From: Oscillospiraceae bacterium
GTDB lineage: Bacteria; Bacillota; Clostridia; Oscillospirales; Oscillospiraceae
DNA length: 64,000 nucleotides
NCBI GenBank assembly: GCA_902795345.1
Contig: CADBKO010000019.1
Span: 1 to 64,000 of the forward strand
Direction of reading: 5' to 3'
In this document: positions 1 through 8,546 of the stretch, one piece after another
Layout of the letters: the number at the start of each line of letters is the position of its first letter
How positions within the stretch are numbered: position 1 is the stretch's first letter
Notes under the pieces: model-generated
Told to the model about the DNA's origin: nothing
Databases searched by the model: none
The model's input: the letters and a program-made list of their open reading frames with translations, nothing else
Position numbers and translations under genes: made by a program

Positions 1-99
<99 letters not shown>

Positions 100-443
100 A
101 TGTTATCTCATGCTTCCAACGGAAGCCTGAAACCTTGAGAGAGTGAATCTCAGCTTCACTCAAATTCATTACGTTGCGATGTTTCCATCGCGCCCGTTCT
201 TTGGTGCGTTCGCTTAGCTTTGCATTGTTTAATTTACAAGGTACATCGTCGATGCAAGCTCCGTATCGTTCGCTCCGGCGCGAGCGCCTGAGCTCATTCA
301 CTTCGCTGCATCTCCTCTTCCTCGCGGACTTGCGTCCGCTCGGAGAAGGACGGGAGTTGCGGCGTTGTCGTCGCTTCTCCTCTTCTTCCTCGAGGACTGG
401 CGTCCGCTCGGATTTGGGGCTCACCTCAGCGGCGAGCTTGCCT
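100..443 (-). other. rRNA operon leader region (no protein gene)
   Basis: This 344-base stretch lies between the rRNA promoter and the mature 16S end and would be the transcribed leader. It is rich in short GC-rich direct and inverted repeats. One clear hairpin is at 141-161 (7-bp arms GAGTGAA/TTCACTC, 7-base loop), about 40 bases upstream of the 16S end, a plausible pre-rRNA processing structure. Open frames across it on both strands are arginine/serine-rich low-complexity translations without a supported start, so I do not call a gene here. Confidence 0.7.
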
Positions 444-472
444 AATATACCATCACCTCCTCCGTTTGTCAA
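444..472 (-). promoter_or_regulatory. rRNA operon promoter (sigma-A type)
   Basis: On the minus strand TTGACA (472-467), a 17-base spacer and TATATT (449-444) form a near-perfect sigma-A promoter pointing at the 16S gene. The -35 box and most of the spacer lie inside the last codons of gerAB (stop at 453), so the rRNA promoter is embedded in the 3' end of the germination operon and no terminator separates them. Confidence 0.85.
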
Positions 473-1577
473 CGCCTTTTTTCGAAAATTGCAAATTTTC
501 TTTTTTGGGCGGAAAGAGGGCGATCAAGGGCAGCAAAAGGAAGGCAAGACAAAGATTCACAGAGGGCGCCAGCCGCTCCGAGATCCAGGCAAAACGGAAA
601 GCGTCCCCTGCTCCGAAAACGGCGGACAGCAGCATCCCCGCAGCGCAGAACAGGACCCACGTCTCTCTGCGCCGGCTGCCGGAAAGCCGCTGGAATCCCA
701 CAGAGGCGGACAGCAGCAGCATGCCCACGAAAACATAGTCCGTCATCATCCACAGCGCCACGATCACCCCGTCGAAGCGCTCCATCACATTCAGCAAATG
801 CAGATTCTTGATCATGACATAAAAGGGGAACTGCTGGCGCAGCGCCAGCTCCGGCCCCAGGTCCCCGATGGTAGTCATCAAAAACACCGTCGTAAGCAGA
901 CAGAGACAGAACAGGCCCCGAAGAGCTCTAGGGAATGAACCCTCGTCCTCCGTCACGCTCCCCCGCAGGAAGGAGAACCATACCCAAGGGCTAAGCGCGT
1001 CCGCCACGGGCAGGGCAGCCCGACAGAGCCTAGGCCAGCGGCTCAGTTCCGGCGGCCAGAGATAGTCCCCATGGAGCGCGGGCAGGGCAGCGGCAAACAC
1101 CACAGCCAAAATGCCGCCGAAAAACAGCAGGGTTATAAAGGCGCTCCGGCCCGCCCATCGGATCCGCCCCAGAGCAAAGACCAGAGCCAGCAGGAGCCCG
1201 CCGCCCAGAAAGAGGGGCAGACCGGAGGTGGGATAAACGGTGGAGAGGATGCGCTCGCTGCCGGCGCGGAGGATCACGCCGCCATAAAACAGCAGCCACA
1301 GGGCAAGCACGGTCCCCACGATCCGGCCCGCCCAGGGCCCCAGGCGGGCCAGCAGCGCATCCACCAGTCCCACCTTTCTGCCATCCACCGTCAGCAGCCG
1401 CCCCGCCAGCCACAAAAGGCCCAGCAGAGGCAGCAGGGCCGGAAGCGGCGCAAGCCAGCCGGAAAAGCCCGCCCGTTCCAGCACGGCTTTGGGCAGCAGC
1501 CGGGTGACCGGGGAAAAGAGGGAGACCCCTGCGGCAGCCAGATACTGCCGGTAGCTCATGCCGTCCTCCCGCTTCAT
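453..1577 (-). CDS. gerAB: Spore germination receptor subunit B (GerAB/GerKB, endospore germination permease)
   Basis: The 374-residue protein is almost entirely hydrophobic with about ten membrane segments, the size and character of the GerAB family, which belongs to the amino acid/polyamine/organocation transporter superfamily and forms the germinant-binding subunit in the spore inner membrane. Its ATG overlaps the TGA of gerAC (ATGA), so it is the last gene of a gerAA-gerAC-gerAB operon. The order A-C-B, rather than the classical A-B-C of Bacillus, is common in clostridia. The C-terminus is a short basic tail. The rRNA promoter starts within its last codons. Family assignment is confident; the germinant cannot be predicted. 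Confidence 0.93.
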   Translation of the reverse strand: MKREDGMSYRQYLAAAGVSLFSPVTRLLPKAVLERAGFSGWLAPLPALLPLLGLLWLAGRLLTVDGRKVGLVDALLARLGPWAGRIVGTVLALWLLFYGGVILRAGSERILSTVYPTSGLPLFLGGGLLLALVFALGRIRWAGRSAFITLLFFGGILAVVFAAALPALHGDYLWPPELSRWPRLCRAALPVADALSPWVWFSFLRGSVTEDEGSFPRALRGLFCLCLLTTVFLMTTIGDLGPELALRQQFPFYVMIKNLHLLNVMERFDGVIVALWMMTDYVFVGMLLLSASVGFQRLSGSRRRETWVLFCAAGMLLSAVFGAGDAFRFAWISERLAPSVNLCLAFLLLPLIALFPPKKENLQFSKKGVDKRRR

Positions 1578-2725
1578 CTGGCTGCCCTTTCCCTGCCCGG
1601 CAGCGGCTCGATGGTCCTCTCATGCCCCCGCGCCAGCTTCACGGCGATCTCCACCTGGATGGGCAGCGTGTTGAACCGCTCCCGCCAGCCCACACGCATC
1701 CGGTCGAAACGCAGCGGGGCAGCCCGGCGCACCAGTTTTTCCAAGCCGCAGAAATCCGCTCCCAGCTCCCGGGAGATGCGCAGCACCTCCGACACCCGCC
1801 AAGCCTCCACATCCGCGATCCCCTTCTCCAGGGCCCTGACCGTGCTTTCCTCCCGAAGGGCCAAGGGTCTCTCCAACTCGCTCAGGGTGCAGCGGAGCTC
1901 CAGGCGGACCGTCAGGCTCTGCAATTCTCCCTCCGCAAAGACCGGCAGATACTCCGCCTTGCTGCCGGTGAGGGCGGCGGCGAACAGTCCCCCCTGCCCG
2001 TCGGGCGCTTCGATCACATCGCTGTCCGCCAGGCCCATGAGGAGATTGGCGCCCCGGGCTAGGTCCGGGTCCAGCCAGCCTGCCAGCTCCCCCTCCGCAA
2101 TAACGGCGTATCCGGCGCTGAGAAGGGTGCGCCCCCCGTCCAGGATGTTTTCCGGCTCGGCCAGGCGGACGGCGGAGATCAGGACGCTTCCCCGCTGTGC
2201 CAGGGCCTCCGCCGTTTCCCCGCAGGTGAAGACATGGCTATCGCTGAGAAGGGACACGTCCTTTTCCAGAGAATCCAGCGTTTCCCCCACGCTCACCTTC
2301 CCGCTGTCCGGCAGCGCCACTGCCTGCTCCGCCGGGCCGTCCCGAAGGGCATAGAGCTTCGTGTCCATCCGCAGCTCCCCATCCTGCTCCACAAATTCCA
2401 GGCAGCGGGCCAGATCGTGGGCCAGGACCGACGGCCCCAGGAGCAGATGCCGGGTATGCCCGTAGAAGATATACTTTTTCTCCGTGTAGTCCTGCATCTC
2501 CTTCAAAGCCCGGCTCAGGGTGACGGCGGGAGTTTTCAGCAGCACCTGCCCCTCCTCGGCGGCGGTGGAAATGGTGACGGTGAAAAGGTCCTCCGTCCGG
2601 TCCACCCCCATGGTCTGCACCAGCACCAGCTGGTCGATCTCCCGATGGTTGCCGAAATGCTGCTTCCCCGCGCAGCCGGACAGGAGCAGCGCCATAGGCA
2701 GCAGCCATATAAGGAGCTTCCTCAT
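1574..2725 (-). CDS. gerAC: Spore germination receptor lipoprotein subunit C (GerAC family)
   Basis: The 383-residue protein starts with a lipoprotein signal peptide; the lipobox LLSGC covers residues 14-18, with C18 as the lipidated cysteine. After it come the DQLVLVQTMGVDR-like segment and the body typical of Ger(x)C proteins, which cap the germinant receptor on the outer face of the spore inner membrane. An in-frame extension runs upstream to 2959, but the ATG at 2725 is chosen because it gives the signal peptide directly and overlaps the gerAA stop as ATGA. It overlaps gerAB by four bases at its own end, indicating translational coupling through the operon. Confidence 0.93.
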   Translation of the reverse strand: MRKLLIWLLPMALLLSGCAGKQHFGNHREIDQLVLVQTMGVDRTEDLFTVTISTAAEEGQVLLKTPAVTLSRALKEMQDYTEKKYIFYGHTRHLLLGPSVLAHDLARCLEFVEQDGELRMDTKLYALRDGPAEQAVALPDSGKVSVGETLDSLEKDVSLLSDSHVFTCGETAEALAQRGSVLISAVRLAEPENILDGGRTLLSAGYAVIAEGELAGWLDPDLARGANLLMGLADSDVIEAPDGQGGLFAAALTGSKAEYLPVFAEGELQSLTVRLELRCTLSELERPLALREESTVRALEKGIADVEAWRVSEVLRISRELGADFCGLEKLVRRAAPLRFDRMRVGWRERFNTLPIQVEIAVKLARGHERTIEPLPGRERAAR

Positions 2726-4230
2726 TTCTGATTCCTCACATCCTCCGGGTGCAGCGCCTTCGGACGCTCCTTGAGTTTCTTCAGGGGCAGCCGTATAAGG
2801 GCACGCAGCACCTCCCCCGCCGAGCCGCCGCAGAAGGGAGCCAGGTAGGGGGTGCCGAAGGATTCCAGCGTGCAGAGATAGTAGGTCAGCAGAATGAGGC
2901 CGAAAACCAGGCCGTAGATGCCCAGTCCCAGCCCCAGCAGTACCAGGGCAAAGCGGCACAGCCGCGCCGCGGCGGCCAGGTCCTGATTGGGGGTAGTGTA
3001 GCCGGTGATGCCGGCTATGGCCACCACGATGACCACGATGGGCGAGATCACCTTCGCCTCCACCGCCGACTGGCCCACGATCAGGGCGCCGATGATGCTG
3101 ACGGTCTCCCCCACGGACTCCGGCAGGCGCAACCCCGCCTCCTGCAGCAGCTCGAAGGCCAGCAGCATGCCCAGGGTCTCGGCTGCGGTGGAAAAAGGCA
3201 CGTCCTGTTTGGAACGGATGACGGAGAGGAGGAGCTTATCCGGCAGCATCTCCTGATGAAAGACGGTGACGACCACATAAAGGGCGGGCAGCAGCACCGA
3301 GAGGAACAGGGCGGCATAGCGCAGCAGCGTCAAAGCGGAAGCCGCCAGGGGGTGCCCCGCCCGGTCCTCCGTCACCTTCAGCTGCTGGGCCAGTGTCCCC
3401 TGCATCAGAAAGCCGAAGGGCAGCCCGTCCACCAGCAGCCCCGCCCGGCCCTCCAGCAGTTCAAGGGCAAAGCGGTCCGGCCGTTCCGTCACAGTGAGCT
3501 GGGGAAAGGGGGAATGGCGTTCCAGCAGGTATTCCTCCAGGCTGCCCGTGGTGAGGGCCCCGTCGATGTCAATTTCCGCGAGGCGTTCTTTCAATTCTTC
3601 CACCACGGAGGAATTGGTGAGGCCCCGGATATACGCCACTGCCGCCCTCGTCCGCGTCCGGCGGCCCAGGACGGCCTCCGACAGCTTCAGATCCGGGGTG
3701 CGCAGGCGCTGGCGCAGGAGGGCGGTGTTCTGCCGGTAGACCTCGGTGAAGGCGTCCTTGGCGCCCTTCACCGACTTCTCCATCTCCGCCTTCTCCACGC
3801 CCCGGCTCTGGGGTTGCTTCGTCTCGAAGGTCACAGCCGCGCCTCGGAAAACCACGGCGCAGCTGCCGCAAAGAAGGTCCTCCGTCACCTCCCCAAGGCT
3901 AGTGCGTTTCCGGGCGGCATAGAACCAGGCCAGGCCCGCAAGGAGCCTGTCCGCCGCCTCCGGTTCACTCGTCACGCCGCCGAAGCGCTCCTTCTCCGTG
4001 AGGGGGCGCAGCACGCTTTCGCTGACGGCGCTGCCGCTGACCATACCATCCAGGAAGCAGAGAGCGGCCTCCAGGCTGCCGGAAGCGCCCCCCAGCCGGA
4101 TGCGCCGGAGGCTGAAATCCTCGCAGTCCGCAAAGGTCCGCGCCAGGCTCTCTGCACACAGCGTTTCCCCGGCGGGCCCCGTTTCCGCCCCGCCGGTCTC
4201 CCGTATTTCTCTCCCAAGCTCATTCTTCAT
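2722..4230 (-). CDS. gerAA: Spore germination receptor subunit A (GerAA/GerKA family)
   Basis: The 502-residue protein has the GerAA layout: a hydrophilic N-terminal half (to about residue 285) with motifs such as RGLTNSSVVEELKERL and LLVDGLPFGFL, followed by about five membrane segments and a basic tail. GerAA proteins assemble into a pentameric channel in the spore inner membrane that passes cations during germination. It is first in gerAA-gerAC-gerAB. The ATG at 4230 lacks a convincing Shine-Dalgarno site. CATACTA at 4242-4236 matches the sigma-G -10 consensus (CATnnTA), but it lies very close to the ATG and no -35 at the right distance is evident, so forespore control is only a suggestion and the true start may be slightly downstream. 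Confidence 0.93.
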   Translation of the reverse strand: MKNELGREIRETGGAETGPAGETLCAESLARTFADCEDFSLRRIRLGGASGSLEAALCFLDGMVSGSAVSESVLRPLTEKERFGGVTSEPEAADRLLAGLAWFYAARKRTSLGEVTEDLLCGSCAVVFRGAAVTFETKQPQSRGVEKAEMEKSVKGAKDAFTEVYRQNTALLRQRLRTPDLKLSEAVLGRRTRTRAAVAYIRGLTNSSVVEELKERLAEIDIDGALTTGSLEEYLLERHSPFPQLTVTERPDRFALELLEGRAGLLVDGLPFGFLMQGTLAQQLKVTEDRAGHPLAASALTLLRYAALFLSVLLPALYVVVTVFHQEMLPDKLLLSVIRSKQDVPFSTAAETLGMLLAFELLQEAGLRLPESVGETVSIIGALIVGQSAVEAKVISPIVVIVVAIAGITGYTTPNQDLAAAARLCRFALVLLGLGLGIYGLVFGLILLTYYLCTLESFGTPYLAPFCGGSAGEVLRALIRLPLKKLKERPKALHPEDVRNQK

Positions 4231-4284
4231 GGACTTAGTATGCGCAGCCCCGGCGTATTCTTGCAGGATGCAGGCAATTTATAA

Positions 4285-4313
4285 TTGAAAAACCGGAGGA
4301 AACCATATATACT
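4285..4313 (+). promoter_or_regulatory. Promoter of cysS
   Basis: TTGAAA (4285-4290), a 17-base spacer and TATACT (4308-4313) lie 36 bases upstream of the cysS start codon, a good sigma-A match. No T-box or other leader is apparent in the short 5' untranslated region. Confidence 0.7.
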
Positions 4314-4348
4314 ATATAAATCTATTGAATCCACAGGGAGAACCGACG

Positions 4349-5755
4349 ATGAAGCTGTATAATTCCCTCACCCGCAGCGTTGACGAATTCCGGAGCGTGG
4401 AAGAAGGCAAGGTGCGCATGTATACCTGCGGCCCCACGGTCTATCATTTTGCCCATATCGGCAACCTCCGCACCTATATCATGGAGGACGTGCTGGAAAA
4501 GTATCTCCGCTGGAGCGGCTACCAGGTGGACCGGGTCATGAACATCACCGACGTGGGCCACCTCAGCTCCGACGCGGATACCGGCGAGGACAAGATGCTC
4601 AAGGGCGCGAGGCGGGAACACAAGACGGTCATGGAAGTGGCCAGGTTCTATACCGACGCCTTCTTTGCCGACTGCGAGAAGCTCCATATCCGCAAGCCGG
4701 ACACGGTGCAGCCCGCCACCGGCTGCATCGAGGATTTCATCCGGGTGATCTCCTCCCTGATCGACAAGGGCTACGCCTATCTTGCGGGGGGCAACGTGTA
4801 TTTCGACACCTCCAAGCTGGCGGAATACTATGTTTTCAACAAGCATGAGGAGGAGGACCTGCTGGTGGGCGTCCGGGACGGCGTGGAGGAGGACGTGAAC
4901 AAACGCAACAAGAATGATTTCGTTCTCTGGTTCACCAAGTCCAAATTCGAGGATCAGGCCCTGAAATGGGACAGTCCCTGGGGCGTGGGCTACCCCGGCT
5001 GGCATATCGAGTGCAGCTGCATCAGCATGAAATATCTGGGGGATTTCCTGGACATCCACTGCGGCGGCATCGACAACGCCTTCCCCCACCACACCAACGA
5101 GATCGCCCAGAGCGAGGCCTACCTGGGCCACAAGTGGTGCAACTGGTGGTTCCACGTGCTGCATCTGAACACCACGAGCGGCAAGATGAGCAAATCCAGC
5201 GGCGAATTCCTCACCGTCTCCCTTCTGGAGGAGAAGGGATATGACCCCCTGGCCTACCGTTTCTTCTGCCTCCAGAGCCATTACCGCAAATCCCTGGAAT
5301 TCAGCTGGGAGGCCCTGGACAACGCCGTGGCCGCCTATGACAAGCTGGTGGCGCGCATCGCCGCGCTGAAGGACGAGGGAGGCAGCGACGAGGAAGGGAA
5401 GAAAGCCCTGCGGGACGCCTTCGACCAGGCCATGGGCAGCGACCTCAACACCGCCATGGGCATCACCGCCCTTTACGACGTGCTGAAAGCCCCCATTTCC
5501 GACAGGGACAAGCTGGCGCTTATTGCGGATTTCGACCAGGTCCTTTCCCTGGGCCTGCTGGCAGCCGCCGAAAAGCTGCGCGCCAAAGCGCCGCAGCAGG
5601 AATCCGACCCGGAGATCGACGCGCTGGTGGCCGCCCGGACGGAGGCGCGGAAGGCGAAGAACTGGGCCGAGGCAGACCGCATCCGGGACGAGCTGAAGGC
5701 CCGGGGCATCGTGATCGAGGACACTAAGGACGGGGTCAAGTGGAAACGGGTGTAA
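4349..5755 (+). CDS. cysS: Cysteine--tRNA ligase
   Basis: Cytoplasmic class I aminoacyl-tRNA synthetase charging tRNA-Cys. The 468-residue protein has the usual length. Its HIGH-type signature HIGN is at residues 36-39, preceded by C27, one of the expected zinc ligands (the others in the HIECS and PHHTNE regions), and KMSKS is at 279-283. The C-terminal anticodon-binding domain ends with the typical GIVIEDTKDGVKWK. The ATG at 4349 is chosen over an in-frame ATG at 4325 because AGGGAG sits eight bases upstream of it. It stands alone between the divergent gerA operon and a convergent lipase-like gene. Confidence 0.97.
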   Translation: MKLYNSLTRSVDEFRSVEEGKVRMYTCGPTVYHFAHIGNLRTYIMEDVLEKYLRWSGYQVDRVMNITDVGHLSSDADTGEDKMLKGARREHKTVMEVARFYTDAFFADCEKLHIRKPDTVQPATGCIEDFIRVISSLIDKGYAYLAGGNVYFDTSKLAEYYVFNKHEEEDLLVGVRDGVEEDVNKRNKNDFVLWFTKSKFEDQALKWDSPWGVGYPGWHIECSCISMKYLGDFLDIHCGGIDNAFPHHTNEIAQSEAYLGHKWCNWWFHVLHLNTTSGKMSKSSGEFLTVSLLEEKGYDPLAYRFFCLQSHYRKSLEFSWEALDNAVAAYDKLVARIAALKDEGGSDEEGKKALRDAFDQAMGSDLNTAMGITALYDVLKAPISDRDKLALIADFDQVLSLGLLAAAEKLRAKAPQQESDPEIDALVAARTEARKAKNWAEADRIRDELKARGIVIEDTKDGVKWKRV

Positions 5756-5778
5756 GCGTTTCCCATAGAAAGCAGAAT

Positions 5779-5818
5779 ACGGGACGCGGCTCACATGGAG
5801 CCGCGTCCCGTTCCTTTT
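5779..5818. terminator. Terminator between convergent genes (cysS and lipase-like gene)
   Basis: A perfect 14-bp stem (5779-5792 with 5798-5811, 5-base loop) is followed on the plus strand by TCCTTTTAA, serving cysS. It begins a few bases beyond the stop of the minus-strand gene and could act for that gene too, although the T-tract on that side is weak. Confidence 0.8.
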
Positions 5819-6635
5819 AATAACCCCGGTCCTTCAGATCCCGCACCAGGTCCACATAGAAATCGCAGATATCCCCCACGCCCTCCCCTTTTCGCCGGGA
5901 CAGGGGTCCCCGGTACAGGTCGATGGCGTCCAGATGGGACAGGCCCCGGAAGCCCCGGGCGCGCAGCACATGGGCGGTCTCTCCCCAGAGGGCGGATTCC
6001 ACACTGACCAGCCCGTCGTTGGGACCCTCCAGGCGGTTCAGGATGAAATTGGCGGTGGACAGGTTGAGGTCCGAAAAGGGGTGCTTCATGACGCAGGCAA
6101 AGCTCTGGTAAAAGACGCCGGGAACATCGGGATTGGCCGCGTTGAACCTCGCCATGGCCTCGGTGGTCATTCCTTCGCAGAGCTTCATAAAATCCGGCTT
6201 CTTGTCCCCCACCAGCCTGATCCAGTTATCCACCGCGAAGGCGGCGGCGCTGAACGCGCCTCTTGCCGCCCGGAACAGCCGGTCCAGCGTCCGGGAGCCC
6301 CGGTGGGGCGTGCAGACGGTGGTGAGGCTGGCGATCTGCGGGCCGCAGCCCAGGGAGGAGGCTGCCATGCGGGCGTCCAGTCCGCCCTTGGAATGGGCGA
6401 TGATATTCACCTTATCTCTGCCCGATTCCGCCAGCACCTCCGCGATGCGCTCCCGGATCGCCTCCGCATTGGTCTCCACGCAGCCCCAGCAGTCCTGGTT
6501 GCCGAAATACACGCTCCCGCCCCGCTTTTCCAGCGCGCCGGGGATGCGCCCCCAATAGACGGGCAGCTTCAGGTCCCGAAAACCGGCGCCGTGGATCATC
6601 AGCAGGGGGTATCTCGTCGCGCAGCTCTCGTCCAT
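5817..6635 (-). CDS. Alpha/beta-hydrolase, triacylglycerol lipase-like
   Basis: The 272-residue protein has a lipase fold signature: an early LLMIHGAGF oxyanion-hole segment (residues 11-19) and the nucleophile elbow AHSKGG with Ser82, a variant of GxSxG, then MAASSLG and TVCTPHRGS, as in bacterial triacylglycerol lipases and LipA/EstA-like esterases. A late SHLDAIDL segment could supply the catalytic His. There is no signal peptide, so it is probably cytoplasmic. The start at 6635 is chosen because GGGGAGGG lies about five bases upstream; in-frame starts to 6692 lack this. The substrate is unknown. Confidence 0.8.
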   Translation of the reverse strand: MDESCATRYPLLMIHGAGFRDLKLPVYWGRIPGALEKRGGSVYFGNQDCWGCVETNAEAIRERIAEVLAESGRDKVNIIAHSKGGLDARMAASSLGCGPQIASLTTVCTPHRGSRTLDRLFRAARGAFSAAAFAVDNWIRLVGDKKPDFMKLCEGMTTEAMARFNAANPDVPGVFYQSFACVMKHPFSDLNLSTANFILNRLEGPNDGLVSVESALWGETAHVLRARGFRGLSHLDAIDLYRGPLSRRKGEGVGDICDFYVDLVRDLKDRGY

Positions 6636-6707
6636 GCTCTCCCTCCCCTTGCGGTTTTGCATCAGGATAGCATGCTCACCGGTCCCTGTCAAATGAAGGG
6701 AAGGGAC

Positions 6708-7031
6708 TCAGGCGGGGGAACAGAGGACGGCGTTCACCGCCGCGGCATAAGACTGCCATTCCTCCTCCTGCTGCCGGAGCCGCCCCCGGCCTCGGCGGGT
6801 GAGGCGATAGTAGCGCCGGGTGCGCCCCTCCTTCTTTTCCTCATAGGCAGTCACGGCTCCCTCCTTCTCCAGCCGGTGGAGCAGAGGATAGAGGGTGCCT
6901 TCCTTCATCTGAAAGACCGCATTGGAGCGGTTTGCCAGCTCCGTCACGATCTCATATCCGTACATTTCTCGCTCGCTGAGCAGGTGGAGGACCAGCAGAT
7001 CCAGGCCCCCAGGCGTCGCTTCACGCGCCAT
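6708..7031 (-). CDS. PadR-family transcriptional regulator
   Basis: The 107-residue protein is a compact PadR winged helix: LDLLVLHLLSEREMYGYEI, the EGTLYPLLHRLEKEG recognition segment and the RRYYRLTRRG wing. It is the last gene of the minus-strand cluster starting near 10965, overlaps the preceding gene by 11 bases, and has GGGAG eight bases upstream of its ATG. PadR proteins of this size usually repress the operon that encodes them; the inverted repeat over the cluster promoter (10989-11025) is the likely operator. A second, decayed copy of its C-terminus lies at 9341-9400. Confidence 0.92.
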   Translation of the reverse strand: MAREATPGGLDLLVLHLLSEREMYGYEIVTELANRSNAVFQMKEGTLYPLLHRLEKEGAVTAYEEKKEGRTRRYYRLTRRGRGRLRQQEEEWQSYAAAVNAVLCSPA

Positions 7032-7770
7032 GTTCTTCGCTCCCTTCCCTTTTTGTATCCATCTCCATCATATCAAAACTCTGCCGGTACAGTTCTTCGC
7101 CGCTGCCGTCATACCACACGATCTCCGCCTCCGCCGTGATGCCGGTAATCTCAGCGCCCAGGTTCGTCAGGCGATTGAGCACCCGCTGCGCAGTATCCGG
7201 GTCGCCCTCCGGCTTTACCCAGAAGGTGAAGAAGTGGGGATCGCTCCGCTCGGCAGCAGCCGAGCAGCTGTACGGAACATCTATGGGGGTGTCCCAGCCC
7301 CCGATATTGACTTCACCCCGCACCGTGAAATAGCCGGATGCGATGGCAGGGTCGTCATTCTTCACGAAAAGGGGCAGCTCGCCGTCCACAGGCATCCCCG
7401 GACAGCCCCAGCCCAGGCTCCGGCTGTCCCGCCACTGGATGCAGCGGTCATAGACCCGGACTACCGGCTCCTTTGCGGTCTCTCCGGGATGATAATCGAC
7501 ATTCTTGCGGTCAAGGCGGCTCCATAGGGCGGAATAGACCTGGATCTCCCCGGCGTCCCATACGGCGAAGAGCTGCTTGTTCCGATCATCCCAGCAGGCA
7601 GCCATTTCCACCGGCGGGCGGATATACCGCCGCTGGGCCCGCTGCAGGGCAGCCGCCGCAGAAAGCGCGGGGACCGGACCGCAAAACAGGCGGGCAAGGC
7701 CCAGTACCAGAAGGATGGCCAGCAGGCAGAGGATAATGTGGACGGGCCTAGCCAACCGTTTTTTTCTCAT
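7021..7770 (-). CDS. Single-pass membrane protein of the PadR cluster (copy B3), function unknown
   Basis: The 249-residue protein has a basic N-terminus (MRKKRLARPVHIILC), one membrane helix (about residues 9-32, ending LARLFCGP) and a large outside domain. It is a paralogue of the genes at 7767-8546 and 9404-10219: all share the helix ending in xLFCGP or RFTCGP, an AALxxAQRxY/S segment just after it, and a C-terminal EIxWYDxxGxELYRQ motif. The ATG at 7770 overlaps the previous stop as ATGA; an upstream in-frame start at 7800 is less likely. I know no function for the family. Position between permease-prefix proteins and PadR suggests an envelope or signalling role. Confidence 0.75.
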   Translation of the reverse strand: MRKKRLARPVHIILCLLAILLVLGLARLFCGPVPALSAAAALQRAQRRYIRPPVEMAACWDDRNKQLFAVWDAGEIQVYSALWSRLDRKNVDYHPGETAKEPVVRVYDRCIQWRDSRSLGWGCPGMPVDGELPLFVKNDDPAIASGYFTVRGEVNIGGWDTPIDVPYSCSAAAERSDPHFFTFWVKPEGDPDTAQRVLNRLTNLGAEITGITAEAEIVWYDGSGEELYRQSFDMMEMDTKREGSEEHGA

Positions 7771-8546
7771 GCACCCGCCTCCGTTTCTTCCTCCCGCCAA
7801 AAATCGATCGTCTGCCGGTACAGCTCCTGACCTTCGGCGTCATACCAGATCACTTCCCCATCCAATTCCACCTTCCAATCCAGATAACTGTAGCCTCCGG
7901 AACCGATGGCGACCAGGGCAGCCAGGCTTGCTTCGTTTACCCATTTTACGGAATCCTGCACATAAGTCAGGGTCAGGTCAAAGAGCCTGGGCGTCAGCCG
8001 TTCCGCCGATGCGCTCCATTTCCGAGCGTATGGCTCCTGGCCATCCCGACGGGAAACGCTGGTGCAATGGAATTCCGCCCTTTGCGCGGCCTGATCCCCG
8101 TTCTCCATGAGAAGGTGCGTCTCCTTGGCGGAATGCATGGAATCGTTTGTATACACAAAGCCGGACCAGGAGAACGACGCTCCGTCCCAGGGGACGTCCC
8201 CGCTGTCGGGCAAAAGCACGGCGGGGTCATAGAAATAAACCATGTAGCGTTTCTTCGGGTGCTGATCCGTACCGACAAACGTCTGATCGTTTGTATACTG
8301 TGTTTGGAACAACCGAAGCTGCCCGTCCTTTCCCCGGACGGCCATATAACTGTATCTCATGCGCTCCCAGGTGGTTTCAACTTCTCCGGGAAACAAGAGA
8401 TATTGTCTTTCCGCCTGCCGCAGGGCGGCCTTGGGGCTCCAGGCGGAGGGCGGACCGCAGAACAGGCGGAGGGCAAGGATGGTCAGCAGCATTGCCAGGA
8501 TGCAGAGGGCCCCGTGCATGGGTCGGGAAAGACGCAGTTTCTTCAT
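7767..8546 (-). CDS. Single-pass membrane protein of the PadR cluster (copy B2), function unknown
   Basis: This 259-residue protein has the same plan as its neighbours: short basic N-terminus (MKKLRLSRPMHG), one membrane helix ending LRLFCGP, then KAALRQAERQYLLFPGEVE and a C-terminal domain closing with GEVIWYDAEGQELYRQTIDF. It overlaps the genes on both sides by four bases, so it is translated from a coupled message. B2 and B3 are adjacent paralogues, most simply a local tandem duplication within the second cassette. Function unknown. Confidence 0.75.
   Translation of the reverse strand: MKKLRLSRPMHGALCILAMLLTILALRLFCGPPSAWSPKAALRQAERQYLLFPGEVETTWERMRYSYMAVRGKDGQLRLFQTQYTNDQTFVGTDQHPKKRYMVYFYDPAVLLPDSGDVPWDGASFSWSGFVYTNDSMHSAKETHLLMENGDQAAQRAEFHCTSVSRRDGQEPYARKWSASAERLTPRLFDLTLTYVQDSVKWVNEASLAALVAIGSGGYSYLDWKVELDGEVIWYDAEGQELYRQTIDFWREEETEAGA

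Noticed and set aside
4322-5794. 490-codon minus-strand frame opposite cysS
   Set aside because: cysS has all class I synthetase motifs; the antisense translation is low-complexity (His/Val/Gly-rich) and has no ribosome site.
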